NCBI GenBank assembly: GCA_022592435.1
Contig: JABYQS010000056.1
Location: forward strand, 1 to 64,000
Reading direction: 5' to 3'
Source: Cerioporus squamosus
Lineage: Eukaryota; Basidiomycota; Agaricomycetes; Polyporales; Polyporaceae
DNA length: 64,000 bases
Positions 24,316-35,936 of the stretch are shown here, piece by piece. The position numbers and the translations under genes are program-made. Numbering within the stretch: position 1 is the stretch's first letter; each line of letters opens with the position of its first letter. The notes beneath the pieces are model-generated. The model saw nothing but the letters and a program-made list of their open reading frames with translations. It ran no database searches and was not told the DNA's origin.

Positions 24316-26069
24316 TCAGACAGCTTCACCCGGAATCGCGCCGCCCGAAAATCCAGAGCGCACCTGCCTGCGTTCACCCGACGATAGTCCTACATCCTCG
24401 GAGGTAGTCGCAGATGTCGCGCTCAAGAGCTCCGAGAGGGTTCCGCGGGGGCGGTTCGCAGGCTCGTGGGCGAATACGATGGACTCGTTGCGTGCTCCGT
24501 CGCCATCGGCGGACTGAGACTTCTCGTGGAGAGACTTGTCGACTGCGCACAGGATGATGACGAGGGTCGGATACATGCCCTGGGCGTGCAGCGGAGTGTA
24601 CATGAGCACCCATCACTGCCTCGAGCCAGATGAACAGCGGTCAGTACTCACGATGATGGGGACGAGGCATCCCTCCATGATGTAGTAGAAGTTATTCTGG
24701 TACGCGGAGCCCTTGAGCATCGGGGACAGGGAGGAGAATTCGTATACTGCTATGACGAGCTACATAATGCCGTCGTCAAGGGCGAATCTCGTCTCGATAT
24801 GACACAGAAGTATGGTACTCACCCAGAGAGCACAATAGAACACGCCGGACTCGACGAGAAGCGCGAGTGTGCGCTCCACTTGCGTGCGCGGGGAAGACGA
24901 GTTCAGATAGGACAGAATGATGCGTCGGTGCTCCCTGTGTCATGCATTGGCACACGAGCTCAGTCATGGGCATCTAGTTCGCAGGCCGTGGCAGGAACTC
25001 ACCATGCGCGGTACGCAATGAGCGCGGTTGCAACAGTGTTCGTCAGAAGAGAGCATAATCCAGCGGCCATGCCCCATACATCGCCGCTGAATATAATGCC
25101 TGAGGTGGCCCCGACGATCTCAGGTTGCGTTGTGATGAATTTTTCGGACCCGGAATGTAGAACCTGTGCGTGGACACTGCAAGCATCCCGTGTATTCATG
25201 ATACCCGTGGCTAACAATTTGACAGTAAGTAAGAGGACTCGGAGATTATCATGTGGAACGACACGAACATGTGGTGAGTAAGATCATGATTATGCAGCCC
25301 AAGCGGACAACCCGGCTGTTCGGCCAGAGGACCCAGGCGCGCCACCAGACGATCGAATCGCCAATGAGAACCTATTCCGCCCATAAGATGGAGCACAAAG
25401 AGGAATACTAGTCAAGAGGAAACACTCACGTTGACCGTCAGCGCCGCGGTACCTAAGCAATCATGGATATAGTATGGCTTGAAGTTCTTCAGGAGTACAT
25501 CCACCGAGACCAGCTGCTCCTGACAACCCTCCGTCCCACCGAAGTTCGAGCCAGGGTAGAGGCATTCTCGCACGATGGATGTCCAGCCGAGACTTTGCCC
25601 TGTTAGGGTTTGCAGAACAGTATAAGCCGCCGCTGCGGCTACGAGAGTTCCAATCCAGTCTGCGACTGTCGACATCCACATGACAATGATGGCGATGAAC
25701 ATAGTGGCAACTGCCTCGCGCTTGATTCCCTTTGAACTGTCGCGAGTTAGGAGAGGACGGTCACGCACGTGAGTCCGAGTAACCTGCACGCACCAGAGAA
25801 CGTAGACTGCCACGGCAGTGAGGACGGTGAACAACCCTGAGGTGATACAAGTCAGCTCGTCCGACGTGAATATTTTCCTCCCTTGACATACCAAAGAACA
25901 TCGTCGATAGAGCCCCATTGATCATGCTTTCCTTCAGGTAGGACTCCTCGAAGTAGTTCTCTAGCGAGATCTCGGCCTGAATTGCCGATAAGACCTCCGA
26001 CAGGTTCAACAGCCTGGGCTGGGAGATATTTTGGGGCAGAGGCGGATATGGAGATGCTCCAACATCCAT
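24316..26069 (-). CDS. Multi-pass membrane protein of an unnamed basidiomycete family
   Basis: The reverse-strand exons start with 25892-26069 and 25430-25836, followed by about four more down to a stop at 24316. The first exon gives an extracellular acidic N-terminus with NFS-type glycosylation sites (PQNIS, LNLSEV). About seven membrane segments follow, including LFTVLTAVAVYVLWCV, ATMFIAIIVMWMS, GDSIVWWRAWVLWPNSRVV and MYPTLVIILCAVDKS. The cytosolic tail of about 60 residues is Ser/Glu rich. The WWRAWVLWP string and the YPTL(V/I)I(I/V)LC end are common to many Agaricomycete membrane proteins of unknown role with receptor-like topology. The ATG at 26069 was chosen because upstream codons are not membrane-protein-like. 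A GGTCA cluster lies about 200 bases upstream. Confidence 0.65.
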
Positions 26070-26264
26070 GACGAGCGAATTGAGGATTGTAACGGGGAGA
26101 CGGAGGGGCCATCCCACTGGATGTATATCTTCCTTGTATACACGTGTGCAGATGGTAGCGATGACGGGAATCAGAAGACGTCTTCGCACAGAGATCGTCA
26201 ACAGTGGAACCGGTCGAAGAATTGAATTGGCGATGCATCGCAGGCCAGTGTTGTTACGAGTCAA

Positions 26265-26345
26265 GTCAACGGTCATGACCGATCGGTCAAATTTGACCCA
26301 GGTCAAGGATGACCGGGGTCATGACGGGGAGTCAAGGGTCAGCAC
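26265..26345 (-). promoter_or_regulatory. Cluster of GGTCA/TGACC inverted repeats upstream of the membrane protein gene
   Basis: Within about 80 bases there is a perfect 10-base palindrome GGTCATGACC (26271-26280) and a perfect 14-base palindrome GGTCAAATTTGACC (26285-26298). An inverted pair GGTCA-AGGA-TGACC (26301-26314), GTCATGAC (26318-26325) and more GTCAA/GGTCA half-sites follow. A CACGTG lies at 26343-26348. The spacing suggests sites for dimeric transcription factors (inference). Confidence 0.6.
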
Positions 26346-26348
26346 GTG

Positions 26349-27345
26349 ATGTCGCCGAGAAGGCCGAGTTGCACTCTCGCGGCGATGATTCTTCGTTCCT
26401 AACAAATATCGTCCGACTGAAAATCAGCGCGCTGGCTGACCGAGGCACTGTAGAAGTGTAGACAAACGAGTTCCTGAGGCACCCGTGAATGGTGTATGTC
26501 AGTCAGTTGTGCGGCTAAGTTTGAGAGCTCTCAGATATTTCAGACGTTGCAAGGGTTTCATAGCCGCATACCTGAGCTCTCTCCGCATTTCCCTAGACGA
26601 CATCTCCATCAATTGACCTCGTACTATCTGACAGATGCAGATTGCATGCAGATGTGATCATTGCAGCATGTCCAAGTCACAAAAGCAAGCGCGGTCTCAA
26701 CTCAGCAGCAATGTTCCGAAGCAGTACATTTGCATCTCGAGCGAAGGAGGAGGAAGAGGGCTAGGAGCACCGTGTCCATGGATTGTGGTTGTCTCAGGTC
26801 TGGCTCGATACTCGGTGATAGCCGGCATGACTCCGGGAACGGGCGCGCGACACGCGTTGCCCGAGTGCACTCACCCAAGTTCCTGGTCCGCGTCGTACAT
26901 CAGGCTGCACCGTCGAGCCCACTCTGTGGGGCAATGCGCATAAGGCTTGTAAGATCAGCGCACGCCCCGCACGTTTGTCTAGGTACGGACCGTACGGTGG
27001 GCGCATGGTGGAGACAGGCATGTTCACGTTCCAACATCCTCGATAACGAATCTGACAAACCTTCCTTCCTCCATCCCCTCACACGTCATATTCAGTTGAA
27101 CATCGAGATCATATGGTGCATCCTCCGTTTGGGAAGACTTTCAGGACGCCTCCGCGCACGTGCATTGCTCAGAGGGCAAGTCTGCGAATCTTCCCAGGCA
27201 TTCATGCATGGACGAACCTGATCTACTTTTAGAGACCTCGCACCGTGACTTGCTCGTTGACGTCTGCTCGTACTTAAGATCGTGCTCCTTTTGCGCGGAG
27301 GACGAAGAACGCCGATTGCTACATCCCCACTTCCAGCATACCCGC
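26349..27345. other. Divergent intergenic region, no gene seen
   Basis: This lies between the membrane protein gene (reverse) and the nuclease gene (forward). It has only short, non-conserved open frames on both strands. Confidence 0.4.
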
Positions 27346-29074
27346 ATGACGCGTCTCGCCACATTTCTCGCCGTGCTCGGTGCAGCCATTCATGTACGTG
27401 CTTGGGGGAATCTCGGCCATGAGACTGTAGGGTACGGCCCGGTTCTCTGCCCGCCTTTTTACTAGGTACTGACAAACAACATCATCAGCTTCGTCGCAGA
27501 ACAGGTTGGTGGTGCTTTGCCTTGAGCCGCATAGTCATTCTGCCTTACGCTTCATCGATGTCGTCCCCAGTTCCTCGCACCTAAAGCTGCCGCGTTCGTA
27601 CACTCGACACTGAACGCTACATGGAACTTCTCTCTGGGCCCGGCTGCTATTGTACGTATCGACCTAGGGAAGCTTATTCACGACTGACCTGTTTACCCTA
27701 CGCAAGTGGGCAGATCAGGTGAAGGGAGAGGCCGCATTCAAGTGGTCAGCGAACTTGCACTTCGTGGATGCTGAAGGTCAGTCTGTCGCTATCTAGCCAT
27801 GCATCCTAACCAGAAGTCGTTCACGTCTCTTCTAGATTCTCCCTTGACGGGGTCCTGCTCCGTGGAAGAGCAGCGCGACTGCGGGAATGGGCAATGTATC
27901 CGTGAGTTTTGTCTATACATGTTTTATGCAACCGGTTTTGGGATGAACACGCTTCCTAGTGACGGCGATCGCGAACTTTACCACGCGCGTTGTGGAGAAG
28001 AGTCTTCCAAAGGAGCAAATACTGGAGGCTTTGCTGTTCCTCGGTGAGCCCTCCTCTCTCTCGCTTGATGGCACGCTGAAGGACCAGGCACGTCGTCACT
28101 GTACCAGATCACATACGTGTCGTTCACTTGGTCGGGGTGGATACGCGAACTGAACGCGTTTCGACCATAGTTCATAGGCGACATAGGGCAGCCGTTGCAT
28201 GTCGAGGTACGCCTAGAGGCCTAGTATTCATTCCGTTCCTTGACGGTAAGAGGGCTTCTAGGCTATCGAAGAAGGCGGCAATGGAATATCCGCAAAGTGC
28301 TCCGGAGAGTCTTCTACGAACCTACATGCAGTATGTATCTCCGTCGTCGGCACTCGCGATCTCCTGGCTAATCTATCTACTGCGTCAGGTCTGGGGTGAG
28401 TCGAAGCCCGACCTCACGCAAAATGCTCACCAACTAGATCTCAGACACGGGAATGGTCACCAAGCATATCGACCAGAGCCACGGCGGCACCCCGCAGCAG
28501 TACGCCAACGACCTCGTCGCTGAGATCAAGGTAGCCGCCACTGCCTGCTTATCTGCTCATATTCTGACATCTATCACCTCACGACGTAACAGACGGGGGC
28601 GTTCAAGTCGGAGGCAGCATCCTGGATCAGCTGCTCCTCCCCCACCGAACCCTTGTCCAAGCGATCTCCGCCGGGTGAGATCCTCGAGAGGGAGCTCAAG
28701 GCCCTCGTTCACGCACATCGGTCTGCGGAAGCGATCACTCCGCTCGCGTGCCCTCTCGTCTGGGCGGCCGAGTCCAACGCGTTCGACTGCGTACGTCCTC
28801 TCGACCTCTTCTGGCACACTTTCAGAGCCTAGTACTGAGACTCTGTGACACAAGTCCGTCATTTTCGATTTCCAGACCGGGGAAGACCTGTGCAGCGGGA
28901 CGTACTTCGCTAATGCGATCCCGGTAGTGAGTGCTTAGTGCGACACCCTTCCACTGACCGTTCGCTGACACTGCATGCGCGTGGCTGAAGATAGATCTGC
29001 AGCTTGCGAAGCAGGGATTCCGGCTCGCAGCATGGCTGAATGTGCTGTTCGACGGGGCAACGAACCTCCCTTGA
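27346..29074 (+). CDS. Secreted S1/P1-type nuclease
   Basis: This zinc-dependent single-strand nuclease is exported through a signal peptide (residues 1-18, MTRLATFLAVLGAAIHVR). The mature N-terminus is AWGNLGHETVG, giving the Trp and His ligands of the family. Later exons (including 27346-27431 and a 16-base exon 27489-27504) give WADQVKG, FKWSANLHFVD, SCSVEEQRDCGNGQC, FIGDIGQPLHVE, GGNGISAKCSGESSTNLHA then VWDTGMVTKHID, and DLQLAKQGFRLAAWLN before the stop. Ligands seen are W, H, D (WAD), H (NLHF), D (FIGD), H (QPLH), H (NLHA) and D (VWD). The His normally just before FIGD is not found: the best splice reading gives ITYFIGD, with a roughly 10-residue insertion. P1-like enzymes make 5'-nucleotides from RNA and ssDNA. 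Confidence 0.82.
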
Positions 29075-29469
29075 GGACTTGTCTCCGGTCTACTCCGGTT
29101 CTTCTCAACTTGCGTTGCGAGGATTCAAGAGGGCATGTCGTCAGGTCATAATCCTGTGAAGAAAGTGTAGAGCCCTTTGAGATCGATTTCGGGACAATCA
29201 TGATGCTTTACTCGGCGTTACCGCAGCTGCAGCTTCTGAAGGAGATCCCTGTGTTGTCCACGAGTTCCGCCGCAATGATGTCAGTGGTACGCTTCCCTAT
29301 ACGTTACTGCCCCTTCTGGTTGAAGAGCTTTCTGACGTCTTCAATGGTCAATGGCTACCGCAGCTTCAGTGGCGAGTGCGAACTTTGACAACGGCTATGT
29401 TGATGAGCCAGTTATATAGCACACCATCGTCCATAGCGTAGTCCTCCATTCTCCCTTCTTCAGACTGCC
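29075..29469. other. Intergenic, no gene seen
   Basis: This is about 0.4 kb between the nuclease and the dynamin-like gene. A short open frame at 29200-29388 has no recognisable feature. Confidence 0.4.
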
Positions 29470-32400
29470 ATGTCCGTATTCTTCAGGTGTGTCTCAGGAG
29501 CCAGTCGGCGTCACTCACGCATGTTGATGATGAGGCAGGAGGAACAGGAAAGAGTCAGCGGTACGAACCGGCATGGTATAACCTTGCCTTCTCCTCTCGC
29601 TGCTGACCTTCATCCTCAGAACGCGGGAGGCTCATCATCTACCTCAAGTACCGACCCTTTCCAAGATGGACATCAAATGACGAATCAGCAAGGGGCACTG
29701 GGCGACAGCGAGTACGCGCGCAGGAGAAGGGAGCTCCTTGCACTTGCCCGCTCTTTGAACAGGCTTGGGTGCGTAATCTCGCTTGACGGAGTCGACACGC
29801 CTACTCATCTTGGTGCGCTGCATAGTGCGGACGGCTTGCTCGACATCCCCAGGATCGTCGTAATCGGGAAACAATCAGGTGGATTTACCCCCAGTGTCCG
29901 TGTTTAAGGCTTGTACGCTGACTTCACGCACAGCTGGAAAAAGCTCTCTGGTTGAGGCCGTAACATGGGTTCGTCTATCCTAGATCGCCCCGTGGTGACA
30001 GGCCGCTGATTCTGGATTTATCCTCCAGATCAAGGTACCCCGAGACGCCGGTACTTGCACCCGGTTCGTGGAGTCGCCAATCCCGGTTTAGTAGTGACTT
30101 ACCACGTTGAGCAGATGCCCCATGGAGTGCAACATCTCCACCGACGCACAGCAGTGGTCGTGCACCGTCTCTCTTCGCCGTGATGGCCCAACCGGCGATG
30201 AGCCGTTCAGCCCAGAACTGAAGGACAAGAACGAGGTTGAGTTGTGGATTCGACGCGCCCAGGCCACTGTTCTTTGCCCACATCTACCCGGAAATACCTT
30301 CATGGCTAAGAGCCGGGAGGAAATAAAGACCCTCACAGAGACCGACAGCCAGACGGAAGTTCTACCATTCACCAAGAGCAAGGTGGTCATCAACATCAAC
30401 GATCCGGAGGGTACGGACCTCTCCTTCGTGGACTTGCCAGGTACTTCTGCGTGCCGCTGTGGCTCTCGTATCGGTGCTCATGCGTATCGGGGTAGGGCTC
30501 ATCGAAAACGACCGGACGGACGTCATCAAGCTCGTCGACGACCTGACTCTAGAGTACATCTCGTCTTCCTCGACGATTATCCTGGTCACGGCGCCTGCCG
30601 ATGGTACGTATCCTCCACATCGTTTTCCGGATCGTGTATCTCACGTATCACTTGTGGCAGATGAGATGGAGAATCAGAAGGCCATGCGGTTCGCGAGGGA
30701 GAAGGACCCGCACGGAAAGCGTACCATATGTACGTCTCATCTACGATGCGCATGTCCAGCCTGAATTAACTGCAGTGCTGCTTCTGCTAGGCGTCGTGAC
30801 CAAAGCCGATATGGTGGACGGCGGCTCGAGCAGCAAGCGCAAGCTGTGGCAGGAGATCTTCGAGGGAAAGAGCGACAAGCACCGGCTCTCGTTAGGATAC
30901 TACGCCGTGAGATTACCCAAGGATGACGAGCGCGAGCGCGGTATCACTGCGCAGGAGTTGCAGGTAATCGCGACTCAAGTCTTCAATGTCGTCGCTCCAT
31001 GGAAGGATGTCGGTGGTCGCGATCGCGATCGTCTCGGAGTCCACTCGCTCGTGCGCGACCTGAGCCGGCTTCTAATGAAGCTCCTTGATGCCGCGTAAGT
31101 GGCAGCTTCTCTGCCCTCGAACTGGGTTCGGGACGGGACTGATCGGTCCTGTTATGTCGCAGACTCCCTAGGCTTCACGAGCAGGCGAACAAGTTGCTTA
31201 TGACGTGCCTTCTCGAGCTTAGCAAGCTTCCCGAGATACTGTCGGACGGTGTAGGGGAGGTGGTCCAGCGAATCGCGAAGTTCTATACAGACATGCAAGC
31301 GGTCGTATATGGCCGCAGCGAGGACAAGTCCTTCGTGCACCGCAGCAGGGATGCGTATCGCTCGTTCCGATGGGCCATTCGCCACAGTGCTCCGGACTTC
31401 CGACCCTTCGAAAATCCTGGGGAGTACACCGATCCAGGCGAGCCCGACTGTCAGAAGGACGATGACGCACACTCGGATCGCATGGACAGGAAGTACGCGA
31501 TCGATACAGACGACATGATACGACGGAGAGCTCTCGCCTTGTCCAAGGACGACAATGTCGTTATCGGTCTGTTCGACGTACGGGATGTGATAAAGAGGTG
31601 AGACATATCGATGTTCCTCCGTGCTCCCAGCTCATTGGAAAACGGATTTGCAGGTGCACCGGCTGGGAGATCCTTCCTTATGTTCCCTATGAAGCCAACG
31701 TGCAGCTTATAAAGACGTTCGTCAAGCAGTGGTCCGATCCCGCACAGCAATGCTTCGTGCAAGTACAAGTCATCGTCGACGAAGTCCTCGCAGAGAAAGT
31801 CAGTGAACACTTCGGCCGCTTCCCTCTGCTGAAGCAGGACATATCGTATGTAAACCCTGGCGATACGGGTATCATCTTCTGACTGGCACTTCGTCACTAG
31901 CCTCATTCTGAGACACCAACTGGAGGAGTACGTCAGTCGAAGCACGAGCAAACTAAGCGGGGTCTTGCAACGGGAGGAACCGCCCTATTGGACTCAGAAT
32001 GCACATCACCTTGGGACGACCTACCAGGACTGGCTGGATTACTATCGAAGTGTCCACTGCCGCCAGTACACGTACATCGCGTACCAAGCCTCTGAGCCAG
32101 CCACACCACCTTTGAGCCCTCAACCGACTTCCAAGTCGAAACAACGCGCTTTTCCAGGTGGGCAGCTGAGCTATATATTTATGGGAGTCATGTTAACTTC
32201 GCCGTACAGCTCCAGCTGCTCCTGCGATAGACTATGAAGCCGAGGCGGTCAGAGCCCTTCGTGCGATTCCTGCGTATCGATATGTCACTGCTGTAGACCT
32301 CCCACGCCTCTCACATCCCGGCAATCGTCGAGACGAGGTCGAGTATGACGACGAGCTGAAGGTCATGGCTGGCGTTCGGAGTTACTTCCAGGTTGCCTAC

Positions 32401-32723
32401 AAGGTGTGTCAGTCTGTCAGACTTTGTGCCTACTAGGTATCGCTTGGGGAATTCATTGCGCCAGAGCTCATATCCGTCAACCTTTACAGCGCGTCACAGA
32501 CGTAATACCCAATACCATTCAACGGGACTTGGTGGAAGACTTCGTCAACAGTCTCCAAGGGTACTTGCTCCAGAAACTCGAGATCGGAAGCGCGGATGCG
32601 TCGCAACGGTTGCAGACGCTCCTTGCTGAAGACCCGAGCATCGCACAGACGAGGATACGCCTCCAGGATAAGCGTCGTAAGCTCGAGGAGATCAGGAGGC
32701 AACTGGAGAACTTCAGAGTGTAG
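29470..32723 (+). CDS. Dynamin-like (Mx-type) large GTPase
   Basis: This large GTPase self-assembles on membranes or other scaffolds. Motifs in order are RIVVIGKQSAGKSSLVEAVT (P-loop), VPRDAGTCTRCPMECNI (G2 region), LSFVDLPG (G3) and VVTKADMVDGG (G4). A long helical middle domain follows with GYYAVRLPKDDERERGI and FRWAIRHSAPDFRPF. A C-terminal GED-like stretch has MAGVRSYFQVAYKRVTDVIP and QDKRRKLEEIRRQLENFRV-stop. Several introns interrupt it: the P-loop is split between GKQS and AGKSS, and the G4 string is completed across another intron. The start is uncertain: 29470 opens the frame, but 29677 (MTNQQGALGDSEYARRRREL) looks more natural. No PH or proline-rich domain is seen. Many Agaricomycetes carry expanded sets of such Mx-like proteins without known roles. 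Confidence 0.85.
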
Positions 32724-33224
32724 ATTGCCCTCAATCCGCTAGACATACTTCCACTGTTACCTGTCATTCCGCTTCACGTACGTACTGCTTTTCGACTCGC
32801 ATGAAATCTCATTCCACCGGGGGTGGTAGTGGTAGTGTCCAGTTCACCTAGGACCGTCTCGTGATGCACCTCTTGAGAGCGTATTATGTAGAGTACTCGT
32901 ACAGTTCTGCTTGTATTGTCTCTTCACCCCTTCCGAGTATACTATAGATCTCGTCGCCGAGTCCACCTCGTTGGTCGGATGATTGATTGAACGGAAGACC
33001 TGTCTCATTGGCGATCAAGTCAACTCGTGGAAGCAAGTTCATTCTGTTGTTGTCGGGGCCTCGCCAGAACGGTACACGCTGACCAAGATATCATAATAAT
33101 ACTACTCAAGTTCCATGTACATATCGATCGTCTGCAGTCTATCGCTATACCCTCTTCCTGCGCTTTGGCTCGTCCGTAGTTGGCTGAGAGGGTCGAGCCA
33201 TTGCTAGATGATGATCCGGGGGAT
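32724..33224. other. Convergent intergenic region, no gene seen
   Basis: This lies between two gene 3' ends. It has no gene or repeat. Confidence 0.4.
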
Positions 33225-34410
33225 TCAGACCTTGGGCTTCGGATCGCGGAACCGCCTGTCGCCCCAGAGGCCTGTGTCGAAGATGCGGCGTGTATCCAAC
33301 GAGAGGAGGAACGCAGCCGCGAGATACTCGGGCGCGGCGTGAAAGACGTAGAATGCGGCCTTCGCCTGGGGCGAGTTGAGTGAACCCGGTGCCGTGGAGA
33401 GGAGCGAGGTCGTCGAGTAGCGCATCACGACAAGGCGGTATATCGCTACCATTGACTGTCATTGGACAAGCGGGAGAAGGGCGCATGTTAGCTGAGATAC
33501 AAACTATATCGGCGGGACGACTTACACAGAGGGCGTACGCGAGGACTATCCACGCTATGGAGCTTCGCCGGACGCGAGGGAGGAGGAAACATGCCCATAT
33601 GGCACCCACTGCAAGCCCGACCAGCAGCGCGAGGCCAAATGCGACACTGATGTACCTGTACGGCCGGAATGTGGGTTGGCACGTAGCACCGATCGTGAAA
33701 GAGGGGTCGACGACGTACCAGAGCAGCCGCACCAGATTCCCGCCCTCGCCGGAGAGAGCGCCTTGGTAGTCAACACCGGCGACGATGCTTACGCTCATGG
33801 CCACCCAGAGCAAAAGCGTCGACACGAGCGCGAGGTAGCGGATCCATGCCCGTGTGCGCGGGTGGTCCTCGAGATTTGGCGGGCCTTCTACGGTAAGCCC
33901 GTCGTCGGTCGGGAGCGATGTCTCTGAACTGGACGTTGAATCTAGCTTCTTGCTCTTCTCCTTCTCCGACTTCAGCTTCGCCTCGATGGCGAGCACGTCG
34001 GAGCCCTTAGTTGCCTGGACAAGGAGGCAACGAGTGAGCTGCACGACGCCCATGCCTATGGAGATGAAGCTTCCGGAGAGTGTCGTCTGCATGTATGTCT
34101 CGAGTGTCTCGCTGATACGCGGCCCGACGTGATGAGCCGCGTTGGCGCGAAGTGCGTAGAGGACAGTCCTGTGCACTGCTTCAGTTCAAAAGACTCGATG
34201 CCATTTGAATGAGAAGGCTTACCGTTCTATTGTGAATACGCAGACGCCGACGAGCACGAAATGGCGTGTCTGCGAGCGAGCCAGGCGCCAGGCGAAGATG
34301 GGGACCAGGATGCCATGGAGAACGGAGAAGAGTATTGACGGCACGAAGTCGATGGGGTATGGAGTGCCTCCGATTAGAGATGGAAACTCGTGCGTTGAGT
34401 TGGAAGCCAT
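33225..34410 (-). CDS. Seven-transmembrane-like protein of an unnamed fungal family
   Basis: Three reverse-strand exons (34223-34410, 33526-34168, 33225-33455) join in phase and encode 353 residues. There are about seven hydrophobic segments: PSILFSVLHGILVPIFAW, FISIGMGVVQLTRCLLV, a long cytosolic loop of about 60 charged residues (EAKLKSEKEKSKKLD), YLALVSTLLLWVAMSVSIV, ISVAFGLALLVGLAVGAIW, IAWIVLAYAL and AAPEYLAAAFLLSLD. The end DRRFRDPKPKV is basic. Similar proteins with PSILF near the start and a late APEYLA string occur widely in Agaricomycetes (recollection, not searched). No function is assigned. The start was chosen at MASNSTHEF, which carries an N-glycosylation site before the first membrane segment. 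Confidence 0.68.
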
Positions 34411-35936
34411 GACCAATGCGGGTAGCGATTGAGGCGGGAAGAGTGGTGGACACCGGGGGATGATGACCAGCTGCTCCTGCCAAGGTGTATTTAAGTACGA
34501 ACTCTTCGATGCAAACGCGACGCACCTGTGCCCGTCCGGGTTTGTTACAATGCCGTAGCTCATAGCCCCGACGCGGCGATACAGTGTCAGTGAAGGAAGA
34601 GTGGACCTCACGGTACATAACCGTTCGCCCGTGCAAATCGGAGGCCTAGCGCGCAATATGACATTGACGCTGCACATAGCAGCTGAGCTAGTGCTATTCG
34701 TGTACGAGCGTCATGCTGCGTAGTACACTCGCATTGGTTGCGATATCCGCTGGGAAGCAACAAGCGTGGAGACTGGAGTCCAAGCCTCCCATGCACCGCA
34801 ATGCACATCCGAGTTGCGCTTCTTCGCGGAGAGCATCCGGTCCTTCCTGCGCGACCGGCAGTCCTTGTGACCTGGGACTTGGGCTAGCTTCTCTACTGTC
34901 ATGAATGCTCTTCGTATTCTGGTACCATCCAGTGGATCTACGTCACATTCCCGGGCCTATCAATGTACCAACGGTCATAAGCGTTCAAATATGACTCACG
35001 CGTATATAAGTGTTGCATGAGTGCCGCGGCCGGAATAATCCAGAGCTGGGACATCTCGCTATTCTCGGTCTCTAGGTCGAAGACAACTCGTAGGAGTCGA
35101 ATCCCAGTGAAGAGTCAAGTTCGTCGCAGGCTGGTATTTAGTGTCCGGTACTACGTAGAAAAATAACCACCGCCACTGCCAGCAGAAGAGACAGGACCTG
35201 AGTAGGATGAGGAAGTAGTGAACGACCCGGAGTGACGCGTCTGGCACCGCAACTTTGACGCGTGACGTCACGCGTTTTTGGCCGCAGACGTGACGCCAGG
35301 TCCAAGCCAGGTCTGGACAGCAACAGCTTGACAACAGCCATTCCTTTCTCCCAGTTTGACGATACATGGGTTATCATTGTCACATCTGACTGCTGTTTAC
35401 GACCGCAAAATACGACATAGGAGCCGAAACTGCCATCCTAGATAACGCTCTCCGAGATCATCGCACAGGCGATCACTGGCAACAGTGCTACATAGCCGCA
35501 TCCAACCAATTCTGCCCCGCACATGAGGCGAGCTTCCTCATCCCGTTATTTACAGGACCAAGGCAAGACACGCAGTCCAGTTCTTCCGAGTCACCAAGTA
35601 CTGCTAATTGCGCCGAATCAGCCCAAGGCCCCGAGCCGACGTAGCCGAGGCCACGTTGTTCATGTATCCAGGCGCTTCTCATTCTTCAACCACAACCATC
35701 AACAAGGAACAAAAGCCCTCAACCAAACCACCGCTATTGTTCCCCCAAAACGGTACGCGAACGAGTCATGGATCACTTGTCACAGCCGCGATTAAACTGA
35801 TCTCCTTCGGCTCGCAGATAAGTCTCGTGATATTGTCCAACCACCTGCGCACAGTATAAAGTCTCGCTTGCGCGTGTCTCGTACGTCTACCATCTCTCTC
35901 ATCTCCATCCTCCATACGTCCGACTCTGACTCTGCG
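34411..35936. other. Intergenic region with a CRE-containing palindrome
   Basis: No gene is supported in 1.5 kb. The main feature is the 18-base perfect palindrome at 35258-35275, listed separately, and further TGACG copies around it. Confidence 0.45.
35257..35275. promoter_or_regulatory. Perfect palindrome containing a CRE (TGACGTCA) core
   Basis: ACGCGTGACGTCACGCGT is its own reverse complement. It joins two MluI-type ACGCGT ends to a TGACGTCA core bound by bZIP ATF/CREB proteins in fungi. The 18 bases GACGCGTGACGTCACGCG recur at 44919-44936. Confidence 0.6.

Noticed and set aside
28128..28523. Apparent frameshift and loss of the NLHxxWD motif in the S1/P1 nuclease
   Set aside because: Two further introns (one with GTACGC...CTTCTAG and one with GTATGT...CGTCAG) bring back GGNGISAKCSGESSTNLHA and VWDTGM in frame, so this part is intact.
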